DNA of 64,000 bases from Nevskia soli DSM 19509 (GTDB taxonomy: Bacteria > Pseudomonadota > Gammaproteobacteria > Nevskiales > Nevskiaceae). The translations under genes and the position numbers were made by a program. Under the pieces are notes generated by a model. That model had not been told where the DNA came from. It was given only the letters and a program-made list of their open reading frames with translations, and searched no databases. The stretch lies in the NCBI RefSeq assembly GCF_000711955.1, contig NZ_JONR01000025.1, forward strand, positions 1-64,000, given 5' to 3'. Below, one piece after another: positions 8,702 to 17,373 of this stretch (its first letter is position 1; each line of letters opens with the position of its first letter).

Positions 8702-10036
8702 TTATTTGATCGCCATCTGCGCGGCGACAGCGCGCGGCTTGATCCAGACCGGGCTGGTATACGCCAGGGACTGCCCCGCGGTGGAATCGACGCGCACGAA
8801 GTACCAGTGCTCGCCGTCCGCCTTCACCGGCAGCTGGTAGCTCAGAGTGTCTCCCGTTGCGGTCGCGATCGGATCGCCTGTCGTGGAAGCGAGCAGCAAC
8901 TGCGGATTAGCGTGATCGTACAGGCGCAGGATGCCGTTGAAGGGCGTGCCACTCGCCGTCTTCACCTTGACCGTCAGCGGCACCGTCTTGTCCGTGTCGC
9001 AGCTCAGTTGCGCGCCCATCGGGTGGCCTTCGGCCTGCATGTCGATGGCCAGGTCCTCGCCCGCTTCGCGCGAGACCTGCGCGAACATGCGCCGGTCGAG
9101 CATGGCGCTGCGCAGGGTCTCCGGCTTGTGGTCGGCAGCGAGGATCACCGTCTTCGGATGGGCGGGCAGCGCCCAGGTAGTGTCGTGCATGTCTTCACCG
9201 CCCACGGCGCCGACATGCCAGCCGTTGTTCAGCGCGGTCATGTACCAGTCGGCGTAGTAGTCGTGGCGCCCGCCGTCGGGATCGTCGTCGGTCGCCCCGC
9301 TGTTGAACAGCTCCATGCCCACCATCTGCGTATCCGCGGAAGCCACATGCTGCAGCAGGTTCCAGTTGCGGCCCGGATCGCTGTCGCTGAGCTTCTTGTC
9401 GTTGGGGTGGTTGAAGATGGCGATGCCGTCGCTGGCGCCGCCCAGCAGCGGGAATCCCGGGGCGCGCTGCAGCCAGGAATAGAAGGTGCCCATATCGATG
9501 TAGCCACCGTCGATCTTGGCGTTGGTGATGTCGGCCGAGAACAGCACATTGATGTGGCCGAAGCGGTCGGAGGTCCACTCGAAGCCGCGCAGCGCGGCGA
9601 AGGTATCGGTGGTTGCCGCCGCGGCCTGCTCCGCCGTGGCGCTCCATTTGCGCAACTTGTCGTCGTTCGGCGTGAGGCAGGTCAGCAGGTTGTCCGGCGT
9701 GGTGAAGCAGTCGCTGCCGGTGCTGATGAAGATGTTCGGGTTGTAGGTATCCGAGTGCTCGGTGCCGGCGAAGAAATCCAGGCCCTGCTGGGTGGCGATG
9801 CGGTAGTAATCCGAGGGCAGCGAGTGGATGTCGCCGTCGGAGTAAGCGCTGTGCGCATGAATGCCGCCACGCAACTGCTGCAGCGAGGACAGCGCCGGCC
9901 CGGTATAGGCATCGCAGGCCAGCACCTGCTGCGGCGCCGACGGCGTGCCGGCCATGCCGACGGAATCGGAACTGCCGCAGCCGACGAGAACCGGCAGGCA
10001 CAGCGCCGGGACGAGAAGGTTTTTCGAAATCCGCAT
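8702..10036 (-). CDS. PHP-domain lipoprotein (CehA/McbA-like metallohydrolase)
   Basis: A 444-residue exported lipoprotein: the signal peptide ends in LPVLVGC with the lipid-bearing Cys at residue 20. The PHP metal-site pattern is clear: GGIHAHSAYSDGD at about 57-69, FFAGTEHSDTYN at 88-99, then RGFEWTSDRFGHINVLF, FNHPND and GGEDMHD. This suits a di- or trinuclear metal phosphoesterase or amidohydrolase-like enzyme of the CehA/McbA type; the substrate is unknown. A short beta domain forms the last ~100 residues. The start is the ATG at 10036; an in-frame TTG at 10060 is not needed. It is the smallest of three consecutive minus-strand PHP lipoprotein genes. Confidence 0.78.
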   Translation of the reverse strand: MRISKNLLVPALCLPVLVGCGSSDSVGMAGTPSAPQQVLACDAYTGPALSSLQQLRGGIHAHSAYSDGDIHSLPSDYYRIATQQGLDFFAGTEHSDTYNPNIFISTGSDCFTTPDNLLTCLTPNDDKLRKWSATAEQAAAATTDTFAALRGFEWTSDRFGHINVLFSADITNAKIDGGYIDMGTFYSWLQRAPGFPLLGGASDGIAIFNHPNDKKLSDSDPGRNWNLLQHVASADTQMVGMELFNSGATDDDPDGGRHDYYADWYMTALNNGWHVGAVGGEDMHDTTWALPAHPKTVILAADHKPETLRSAMLDRRMFAQVSREAGEDLAIDMQAEGHPMGAQLSCDTDKTVPLTVKVKTASGTPFNGILRLYDHANPQLLLASTTGDPIATATGDTLSYQLPVKADGEHWYFVRVDSTAGQSLAYTSPVWIKPRAVAAQMAIK

Positions 10037-10100
10037 TGGAGCTGGTTTCCGGTTCTGCAAAAGTGTCAGACGTTCGCCATCGGTGTCCGGCTCCGCGCCC

Positions 10101-13088
10101 TCAGGGCGCTGCCGGCACCGTCATGCTGTAGATCTCCTGCGTGCGGTCCCGCTGCAGACGCTGCGCGTCGCGGCTGCTGACGAAGACCAGCGTGCCGCCG
10201 GACAGCACCGGCCACAGGTTGTTGCCCTTGCCGGGAATCACCGTGGGCGCGGCCCAGCTGCCGTCCGCCAGGCGATGCGTGGCCACCAGGCGCCAGCGCC
10301 AGTCGGCCGAGCGCGTGTCCTGGCGCACCAGCACCACGTTGCCGGCGCCGTCCAGGCCCAGGCGCGGGAATTCGGCGCCGGAGTTCGCGTCGAGCGCCAC
10401 CGCTTGCGGCGCGCTCCAGCTCGCGCCGGCCGTGGCCTGGCTTGCCGAAAGGATCGAGGTGAACACCCCGGCCGGTTGCAGGATCTTGGTATCCCAGGCC
10501 GCCACCAGGCTGCCGTCGCCGGCGTAGGCCAGTGTGGGATGCCGGTCGGCATGATCATGCGCGCCCAGGTAAGCGGGCGTGGTCCACACCGATTGCCCGG
10601 CCGGCAGCTGGGTCGCGTAGATCTGCCAGTCGTCCGGCTCCGTGCCCTCGCCGTAACCGGTGCCACCGGTCCATAGCGGGTCCTTGTCCTCGCGATCGTC
10701 CTGCCAGGCGACGGCGAAGCTGCCGTTCGCGGCGGCTACCGTCGGCCATACCGAGGCCGGGTAACGCGCCGTGCGGGTATCCAGCGGCGAAGCCGCGTTG
10801 AAGGATTTTCCAGCGGCGCTGAGGTTGACCGGTGCGCCGGCGCCACCGAGCATCTGCGCCCAGACGTCGAAGGGCTTGCCGCTGGCGATCTCTTGCCAGG
10901 CCACCAGCACCTTGCCGGCGGTGGTTGCGATCACCGGGTGTTCGGCGCGGCCCTGGTCGGGGCTGCGGATGGCGACCTCCGGCTCCCAGGTCGCGCCCTC
11001 GTCCGGCGAATGGCGCATATAGATGGCGGTGCGATACGGCAACTCACCGGCGCGATCGTCCTGCCACACCACCCACACATCGGAGCCGGCCGCGGCGACC
11101 CGCGGGAAGCGCGCATCTGACGAAGCCGGCACCAGGTCCACCGGTGCGGCGGTGCCCGCAGCACCGGTGCGCAGGTACTGGATGTGGCTGGCGCCAGCCT
11201 GGTGCAGTTCCGCCACCACGTGCGTGTAGGCCTTGCTCTGCGCCACATCGGGAAAACCGGTGAAATTGCCCTGGCTGCCGAGGACGGTCCTGGCACCATC
11301 GTCCACGCCCTGGTCGGCCGGGATCGGCACCGCCGGCTGCGCCGTCGCCAGCGTGGGCGAAACGAAGATCGGCGAGGCCACCGCGCGCAGCTGGTTGAAC
11401 AGCACCAGGGATTGCAGCGTCAGGTTTGACGTATCGATGCCGGACGGCAAGCCGACCCCGCGCACTTCCACCCGGTACCAGGACGGATCGGTGCCGGCAT
11501 CCACGTCCACCAGGTAGGTGCTGCTGAAGGGGATCAGGCCCGGGTGGAATGTCTTCAGCGGCCCGGCGGAGCGGCCCGGCGACTGGTACAGGTACACCGT
11601 GGTGCCGAAGCCGTTGTTCACGGTGATGCGCAGCTGGCCGTGCGTGCCCGGCGCAGCGACGACTTCATCGCCCTGGATCGCCTCGAATACCCCGTCCTTC
11701 TGGAAGTCCGCTTCGAGCGTGACCATCGGCGTGCCGGGGAACCCGGAATACACCGCCGTATGCCCGGAGCGCAGGCCGCTGACGATGCCCAGCTCGCTCT
11801 TGCGCGGCGCGAACACCTGGGTGGTGGGCGAGCTCGGGCCGGCGATCAGCCACAGCTCCTTGAAGTGATCGTCGCAGGCGCCGGCCACGCCGAAGCGGTA
11901 GCCCGCGTTCCAGCGGTTCTCGGCGTAGTCGATCTCGGCGTCCGGGCCGCTGGCCTTGTTCCACACCTCGACCGTGTCCACGCCCACGGCATTGGCGTTG
12001 TCGTTGGGTGTGCCATCGTCATTGGTCTCGCCGTCGTCGGGATGCGCCGTGCCCCAGTTCGCATCCTCGGAGTGCGCATTCCAGATCGACTGCTGCAAAC
12101 TGACCCAGCCCGGGCCGCCCGGCGGATTGGCCTGCTGCACGATGCTGTCGATGCCGCCGTGCACGGTGGCATGCGGGCTGCCGTTGGCTTCTTCTCCCGG
12201 CACCAAGATCAGCTTCGACGACTGCCACAGCGGATCGTACTGCTGGGTGTAGGTGCGGTGATCGGTGAGCGGCATGAAATCCAGCCCCTTCAGTTCGCCC
12301 CACCCGATCTGGTCGGCGACAGAGACATTGCCCGGCAGCGTATCGTTGGAGATCTGCCGCGGCAGGCTGCCGTCATAGGAATGGTCGTCATGGACGTGGG
12401 TGTCGCCGCCCAGGGTCAGTCCCTGCGGTGCACCCGGGCCGCCGTCGAAGGTCGCGGTGACCACGGTGTCGGCGGTGAGCGCGAGCTGGCAACTGGCGGT
12501 GCCGGTGCAGGCGCCGCTCCAGCCGGTGAACACCGCGCCGATGTCCGGGGTGGGCGTCAGCGTCACCACTGTGCCCTGCGCGAACTGCGCGGAACATAGC
12601 GCGCCGCACTGGATGCCAGCCGGATCGCTGGTGACGGTGCCGTTGGAGACGCCGGCCTTCTTCACCTGCAGGGTCTTTTGCGCCGCCGTGGAGACGGCGA
12701 AGGTCGCCGTCACCTGGTGGGGCGCATCCAACGTCAACTGGCAGGCGCCGGTGCCGGAGCAATCGCCGCTCCAGCCGGAGAAGCTGCTGCCTGAAGCAGG
12801 GGTCGCGGTCAGGGTGACCGCTACGCCCGCCGTATAGCCCTGGGTGCAACGGCTACCGCAGTCGATGCCTTCGGGAACGCTGGTCACGTCGCCACTGCCG
12901 GAGCCGGCCGCGGCCACCGTCAGGATGTAACTTGCCGCCCCACCGCTGCTGGAAGAGCCGGACGAGGAAGAACTGGAAGAAGAGGAGCTGCCGGAGGAAG
13001 ACCCGCCGAGCCCGGCGACGCCGCTGCTGGAGCCGCAGCCGCACAGGAACGCCACCCACAGCACCGCCACCAGCCGCAGCCGTTTCAT
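10101..13088 (-). CDS. DUF3604/PHP-type surface lipoprotein with InlB-like repeats and BNR propeller (copy 1)
   Basis: A 995-residue modular lipoprotein. In order: lipoprotein signal (CGCGSS, Cys18), a Ser/Gly linker to about residue 50, two InlB-B-type repeats (each with GW-SGxC and a TATF end) to about 220, a PHP/DUF3604-like catalytic region starting at GGDTHVHDDHSYDG (about 226) with PLTDHRTYTQQ, VPGEEANG and GACDDHF motifs, and a C-terminal sialidase-like beta-propeller with a perfect Asp-box (SPDEGATW near 695). Function and substrate are unknown; it is presumably anchored to the outer membrane. The ATG at 13088 has AGGGA nine bases upstream. It is about two-thirds identical by eye to the gene at 13262-16366. 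Confidence 0.75.
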   Translation of the reverse strand: MKRLRLVAVLWVAFLCGCGSSSGVAGLGGSSSGSSSSSSSSSSGSSSSGGAASYILTVAAAGSGSGDVTSVPEGIDCGSRCTQGYTAGVAVTLTATPASGSSFSGWSGDCSGTGACQLTLDAPHQVTATFAVSTAAQKTLQVKKAGVSNGTVTSDPAGIQCGALCSAQFAQGTVVTLTPTPDIGAVFTGWSGACTGTASCQLALTADTVVTATFDGGPGAPQGLTLGGDTHVHDDHSYDGSLPRQISNDTLPGNVSVADQIGWGELKGLDFMPLTDHRTYTQQYDPLWQSSKLILVPGEEANGSPHATVHGGIDSIVQQANPPGGPGWVSLQQSIWNAHSEDANWGTAHPDDGETNDDGTPNDNANAVGVDTVEVWNKASGPDAEIDYAENRWNAGYRFGVAGACDDHFKELWLIAGPSSPTTQVFAPRKSELGIVSGLRSGHTAVYSGFPGTPMVTLEADFQKDGVFEAIQGDEVVAAPGTHGQLRITVNNGFGTTVYLYQSPGRSAGPLKTFHPGLIPFSSTYLVDVDAGTDPSWYRVEVRGVGLPSGIDTSNLTLQSLVLFNQLRAVASPIFVSPTLATAQPAVPIPADQGVDDGARTVLGSQGNFTGFPDVAQSKAYTHVVAELHQAGASHIQYLRTGAAGTAAPVDLVPASSDARFPRVAAAGSDVWVVWQDDRAGELPYRTAIYMRHSPDEGATWEPEVAIRSPDQGRAEHPVIATTAGKVLVAWQEIASGKPFDVWAQMLGGAGAPVNLSAAGKSFNAASPLDTRTARYPASVWPTVAAANGSFAVAWQDDREDKDPLWTGGTGYGEGTEPDDWQIYATQLPAGQSVWTTPAYLGAHDHADRHPTLAYAGDGSLVAAWDTKILQPAGVFTSILSASQATAGASWSAPQAVALDANSGAEFPRLGLDGAGNVVLVRQDTRSADWRWRLVATHRLADGSWAAPTVIPGKGNNLWPVLSGGTLVFVSSRDAQRLQRDRTQEIYSMTVPAAP
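12945..13034 (-). repeat. Low-complexity Ser/Gly linker-encoding tract
   Basis: This simple-sequence tract of AGC/TCC/TCT-type serine codons encodes the linker just after the lipidated cysteine of copy 1. On the plus strand it appears as a GGAGGA/GAAGAA-rich stretch. Such tracts can change length by slippage. Confidence 0.6.
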
Positions 13089-13189
13089 CAATCGATTTCC
13101 CTGAGTTTTTGTGACGGATATTTCCGTGCACTTATCCGAGGGAGTATCGCCAGCCAAGGTGACCGGAATTTGAACATTGCGACGGCTTT

Positions 13190-13230
13190 ACAAAAACAGC
13201 CGGCGCGGCTTCCGCGCCGCGCCGGCTGTT
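13190..13230 (-). terminator. Rho-independent terminator after the 1034-residue lipoprotein gene
   Basis: A perfect 14-bp stem (AACAGCCGGCGCGG with its complement) and 8-base loop at 13195-13230 is followed on the minus strand by a T-rich run (complement of CAAAAA at 13191-13196). It lies 32 bases past the stop of copy 2 and separates the two paralogues, so copy 1 needs its own promoter. Confidence 0.85.
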
Positions 13231-13261
13231 ACCGCATGACAATTACCGCAGCGACCGGCCC

Positions 13262-16200
13262 TCAGGGTGTGGTCGGAACCTGCATGGTGTAAATCTCCTG
13301 TGTGCGATCGCGCTGCAGGCGCTGCGCATCACGGGTGCTGGCGAACACCAGCGTGCCGCCGGACAGCGCCGGCCACATATTGAGGCCCCTGCCCTGGATG
13401 ACCGTGCCCGTGCCCCAGCTGCCGTCGGCGGCGCGGGACGTCGCCAGCACGCGCCAGCGCCAGTCGGCCGAGCGCGAATCCTGCCGCACCAGCACCACGT
13501 TGCCGGAACCGTCCAGGCCCAGGCGGGGGTACTCGCCGCCGGTATTCGCATCCAGCGACACCGGCACCACCGCGCTCCAGCCGGCCTTCGCCGTGAAGCT
13601 GGAGGAAAGGATCGACAGGTTGGCGCCGGAGGAGCTCAGGTTCTTCGCATCCCAGGCCGCCACCAGGCTGCCGTCCGCGGCATAAGCCAGCGTAGGATGG
13701 CGGTCGGCCTGGGTGTGCGAACCCAGCGAAGTCGGCGTGAGCCAGCCACTCAGGCCGGCCGGACGGGTGGTGACGTAGATCTGCCAGTCGTCCGGGTCGG
13801 TGCCGCTGCCGTAGGGATAGCCGCCGGTCCACAGCGGATCCTTGTCCTCGCGGTCGTCTTCCCAGGCCACGGCGAACTCGCCGGTGCTGGAAGCGGCCAC
13901 CGTCGGCCACACCGAAGCCGGGTAGCGCGCCGAGCGCGTATCCAGCGGCGAGGCTTCGGCGAAGGTCTTGTTGGGCGCGCTGAGGTTCACCGGTTCTGCG
14001 TCGATGTTGATCAGCTTGGCCCAGACGTCGAATGGCACGCCGCTGCCGATTTCCTGCCAGGCCACCATCACGCGACCGTTGCCGTCGGTGGCAATGGACG
14101 GATGCTCGGCGCGGCCGGTCTCCGGATTGCGTACCAGCACTTCCGGCTCCCAGGTCGCGCCCTCGTCGGACGAATGACGCATGAACACGGCGGTGCGGTA
14201 CGGCAGCTCGCCGTTGCGGTCGTCCTGCCACACCACCCAGACATCGGTGCCGAAAGCGGCGATGTGCGGGAAGCGCGCATCGGACGAAGCGGGGACCAGG
14301 TCCAGCGGCGCGGCGTTGCCGGCGGCGCCGACGCGCACATACTGGATTTGGCTGGTGCCGTTCTGATGCACTTCGGCGACCACGTGCGTGAACGACTTGG
14401 TGTGGGCCACGTCGGGGAAGCCGGCGAATTGGCCCGGCGCGCCGAGCACATTCTTGGCGCCGTCATCCGTACCCTGGTCGGCGGGGAGCGGCACGGCCGG
14501 CTGCGCCGCCACCACGCTGGGCGAGACGAAGATCGGCGACGTCACCGCGCGCAGCTGGTCGAACAGCACCTCGAAGTTCAGCGCGGTGAGACCGGTCAGG
14601 CCGGCCGGCTCGCCCGGACCGCGCACTTCGGCGCGAAACCAGGTCGGGCTGGGACCGGCGGTGACGTCGATAAGGTAGGTGTTGGTGAGCGATACCGAGT
14701 CCGGCATGAAAGTCTGGATCGCGCCGGCGGAGCGGCCCGGCGCCTGGTACAGGAACACCGTGGTGCCGAAGCCATTCTGCACCGTCAGACGCAACCGGCC
14801 CTTGGTGCCCGGCGTAGCGATGACTTCATCGCCCTGCATGGCTTCGAACACGCCATCATTCTGGAAGTCGCCTTCCAGCGAAACGCTCGGCGTGCCGGCG
14901 AAGCCGGAGTACACCGCGGTGCGGCCGGAACGCAGGCCCGCCACCACGCCCAGCGCCGTCTTGCGTGGCGAGAACACCTGAGTGGTGGGCATGCCCGGGC
15001 CGGACACCGACCACAGCTCCTTGAAATGATCGTCGCAGGCACCGGCCACGCCGAAGCGATAGCCCGCGTTCCAGCGATTCTCGGCGTAGTCGATCTCGGT
15101 GTCCGGCGCGCTGGCGCGGTTCCACACCTCGACCGTATCCATGCCCACCGCATTGGCGTTGGCGTTCGGCGTGCCGTCGCTGTTCATCTCGCCGTCGTCG
15201 GGATGCGCCGTGCCCCAGTTGGCGTCCTGCGAATGCGCATTCCAGATCGACTGCTGCAAGTTGACCCAGCTCGGCGCGCCGGCCGGGCTGGCCTGCTGCA
15301 CGACGGTGTCGATGGCGCCGTGTACGGTGGCGTGCGGGCTGCCATTGGCTTCCTCGCCCGGCACCAGAATCAACTTCGACGAACGCCAAAGCGGATCGTA
15401 TTGCTGGGTGTAGGTGCGGTGATCGGTGAGCGGCATGAAGTCCAGGCCCTGCAACTCGCCCTCGTTGATTTGATCCGCCACCGAAACGTTGCCCGGCAAC
15501 TTGTCGCCGGACAGCTGGCGCGGCAGGCTGCCGTCCGAGGAGTGATCGTCATGCACATGGGTATCACCGGACAGGAGCATGCCCTGCGGTGCGGCGGCCG
15601 AGGCGTTGACGAAGGTCGCAGTGACCTGAGTGTCTGCGTTGAGCGTGACCTGGCAGGTCGCGGTGCCGGTGCAGGCGCCGCTCCAGCCGGAGAATACTGC
15701 GCCGGCATCAGGCGTCGCCGTCAGCGTCACCGCGGAGCCGCGGGTGAATTCGGCCGTACATTGTGCGCCGCAGTCGATACCCGTCGGACTGCTGCCGACG
15801 CGTCCGCTCGAACCGCCAGCCTTGATCAACTGCAAGGTCTGCTGCGGCTGCGTGGCGAGGTTGAACGTCGCCGTCACGTTGCGGACACGGTCCATGAACA
15901 CTTGGCACGAACCGGTGCCGCCGCAGTCGCCGCTCCAGCCGGCGAAGACGCTGCCGGAAGCGGGGGTGGCGGTCAGCGTGACCTGCACGCCGCCGGCATA
16001 GTTCTGCGTGCAGCTGGTGCCGCAGTCGATGCCTTCAGGCGAACTCGTAACGCGACCATTGCCCTGCCCACCCGGCGCAAGGTTCAGCGCGAACGGCCCC
16101 GGACCGACCGGGCCGCTGGAAGAACCGGACGAAGACGAAGAGCCTGAAGAAGAACTGGAAGACGAACTCGAAGAAGAGCTCGACACGCCGGAGGAGGAAG

Positions 16201-16366
16201 AGGTGGCTCCGGAAGATGAAGAAGATGATGAAGACGAAGAAGATATGCCTCCGGAGGACGACACAGTCCCCGAGGAGGAGCCTCCGGCCGGCGGCGAACC
16301 GTCACCGGAAGAACAACCGTACAATATTGCCACGCACAGCAAGCTGCCGAGACGTAAACGCCTCAT
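13262..16366 (-). CDS. DUF3604/PHP-type surface lipoprotein with InlB-like repeats and BNR propeller (copy 2)
   Basis: A 1034-residue paralogue of the gene at 10101-13088 with the same module order: signal peptide with lipobox YGC (Cys18), a longer Ser-rich linker (about 19-90), two InlB-B-like repeats, a PHP/DUF3604-like region from GDTHVHDDHSSDGS (about 268) with PLTDHRTY, VPGEEANG and GACDDHF, then a beta-propeller with Asp-box SSDEGATW near 734. The length difference lies mostly in the linker. The ATG at 16366 has GGAG nine bases upstream; an in-frame TTG at 16381 is less likely. A strong terminator follows. The pair arose by tandem duplication; the substrate is unknown. Confidence 0.75.
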   Translation of the reverse strand: MRRLRLGSLLCVAILYGCSSGDGSPPAGGSSSGTVSSSGGISSSSSSSSSSSGATSSSSGVSSSSSSSSSSSSSGSSSSSGSSSGPVGPGPFALNLAPGGQGNGRVTSSPEGIDCGTSCTQNYAGGVQVTLTATPASGSVFAGWSGDCGGTGSCQVFMDRVRNVTATFNLATQPQQTLQLIKAGGSSGRVGSSPTGIDCGAQCTAEFTRGSAVTLTATPDAGAVFSGWSGACTGTATCQVTLNADTQVTATFVNASAAAPQGMLLSGDTHVHDDHSSDGSLPRQLSGDKLPGNVSVADQINEGELQGLDFMPLTDHRTYTQQYDPLWRSSKLILVPGEEANGSPHATVHGAIDTVVQQASPAGAPSWVNLQQSIWNAHSQDANWGTAHPDDGEMNSDGTPNANANAVGMDTVEVWNRASAPDTEIDYAENRWNAGYRFGVAGACDDHFKELWSVSGPGMPTTQVFSPRKTALGVVAGLRSGRTAVYSGFAGTPSVSLEGDFQNDGVFEAMQGDEVIATPGTKGRLRLTVQNGFGTTVFLYQAPGRSAGAIQTFMPDSVSLTNTYLIDVTAGPSPTWFRAEVRGPGEPAGLTGLTALNFEVLFDQLRAVTSPIFVSPSVVAAQPAVPLPADQGTDDGAKNVLGAPGQFAGFPDVAHTKSFTHVVAEVHQNGTSQIQYVRVGAAGNAAPLDLVPASSDARFPHIAAFGTDVWVVWQDDRNGELPYRTAVFMRHSSDEGATWEPEVLVRNPETGRAEHPSIATDGNGRVMVAWQEIGSGVPFDVWAKLINIDAEPVNLSAPNKTFAEASPLDTRSARYPASVWPTVAASSTGEFAVAWEDDREDKDPLWTGGYPYGSGTDPDDWQIYVTTRPAGLSGWLTPTSLGSHTQADRHPTLAYAADGSLVAAWDAKNLSSSGANLSILSSSFTAKAGWSAVVPVSLDANTGGEYPRLGLDGSGNVVLVRQDSRSADWRWRVLATSRAADGSWGTGTVIQGRGLNMWPALSGGTLVFASTRDAQRLQRDRTQEIYTMQVPTTP
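16098..16300 (-). repeat. Low-complexity poly-serine linker tract
   Basis: About 200 bases of near-continuous serine codons with occasional Gly, Thr and Pro encode the linker of copy 2. On the opposite strand the same bases read as an acidic Glu/Asp-rich open frame, which is a shadow. The tract is more than twice as long as its counterpart in copy 1. Confidence 0.65.
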
Positions 16367-16536
16367 GTGATGATTCTCCAATGTTCCCAGTGCAGAGCGG
16401 TCCCTGCACCTATCCAGAAAGTTTCGCAGGCGAACGTGACCGGAGTTTTAAGATTTCGTTAAGTTGCGCCAGTCCGTACTTTCAAGTACGAAATGGTCTT
16501 TTCAAAACTGCAATGTCATAAAAAGAGACTGAACCA

Positions 16537-17355
16537 ATGATGAACTTCCAGACCATCAAGATCGACCTGCATGATCACATCGCCTGGCTACGCCTGAACC
16601 GGCCGGACAAGGCCAATGCCTTCTCGCTGACCATGTGGGACGAGCTGCCCAAGGCCGCCGCCTGGATCGACGAGCAGCCGCAGGTGCGCGTGGTGATCCT
16701 TTGCGGAGAAGGCCGCCACTTCACCGCCGGCATCGACCTGGAAGCGCTCGCCCACGTCAGCCAGGCAGTGAAGGGCACCGGGTGCCCGGCACGGGCACGA
16801 GAGGGTGTGCGCAAGTTCATCCTGCATGCACAGAACAGCATCAGCAGCGTCGAGCGCCTGCGCGTGCCGGTGATCGCCGCCGTCCACGGCGCCTGCATCG
16901 GCGCCGGCATCGACCTCATCGCCGCCTGCGACATGCGCTACAGCACCGCGGATGCGAGGTTCTCGATCAGGGAAGTCGACCTCGCCGTCGTCGCCGACGT
17001 CGGCACCCTGCAGCGTCTGCGCCACGTCATCGGCCTGTCGCGCCTCACCGAACTGGCCTATACGGGCGAGACCTTCGACGGCCGCAAGGCGAAGGCCATC
17101 GACCTGGTCGGAGAGACCTACGAGACCCGCGAGGAACTGATGGCGCAGGTGGAGCAGCTCGCGCACCGCATCGCCGCCAAGTCACCCATCACCGTGCGCG
17201 GTATCAAGCACAACCTGCTCTACTCCCGCGACCACTCGGTGCAGGAAGGCCTGGAAATGGTCGCCGCCTGGAATACCAGCATGCTGGTGTCGGACGATCT
17301 GACCGAAGCGGTCAGCGCCCATTTGCAGAAGCGCGAAGCCAAGTTCGCGGACTGA
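16537..17355 (+). CDS. Delta3,5-Delta2,4-dienoyl-CoA isomerase-like crotonase
   Basis: A 272-residue enoyl-CoA hydratase/isomerase superfamily protein. Oxyanion-hole segments are FTAGIDLEAL and GACIGAGIDLIAACD. The block REVDLAVVADVGTLQRL keeps the acidic residues that define peroxisomal ECH1 dienoyl-CoA isomerase: Asp in GIDL, Glu in REVD, Asp in VADVG. This supports shifting of 3,5-dienoyl-CoA double bonds in beta-oxidation rather than simple hydration. ATG at 16537 (a second ATG follows at once). It is convergent with the DUF1302 gene, 18 bases away. Which fatty or cyclic acid it serves is not evident. Confidence 0.78.
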   Translation: MMNFQTIKIDLHDHIAWLRLNRPDKANAFSLTMWDELPKAAAWIDEQPQVRVVILCGEGRHFTAGIDLEALAHVSQAVKGTGCPARAREGVRKFILHAQNSISSVERLRVPVIAAVHGACIGAGIDLIAACDMRYSTADARFSIREVDLAVVADVGTLQRLRHVIGLSRLTELAYTGETFDGRKAKAIDLVGETYETREELMAQVEQLAHRIAAKSPITVRGIKHNLLYSRDHSVQEGLEMVAAWNTSMLVSDDLTEAVSAHLQKREAKFAD

Positions 17356-17373
17356 TCCTTCTGTCATTCTGAC

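Noticed and set aside
12945..13034. Possible CRISPR or tandem-repeat array in the serine tracts
   Set aside because: There are no regular repeat-spacer units. The tract is a codon-level low-complexity linker within an open reading frame.
16008..16370. Plus-strand open frame encoding a Glu/Asp-rich protein
   Set aside because: It is the exact antisense of the poly-serine linker and signal region of the lipoprotein gene at 13262-16366. The acidic composition is a by-product of serine codons read on the other strand.
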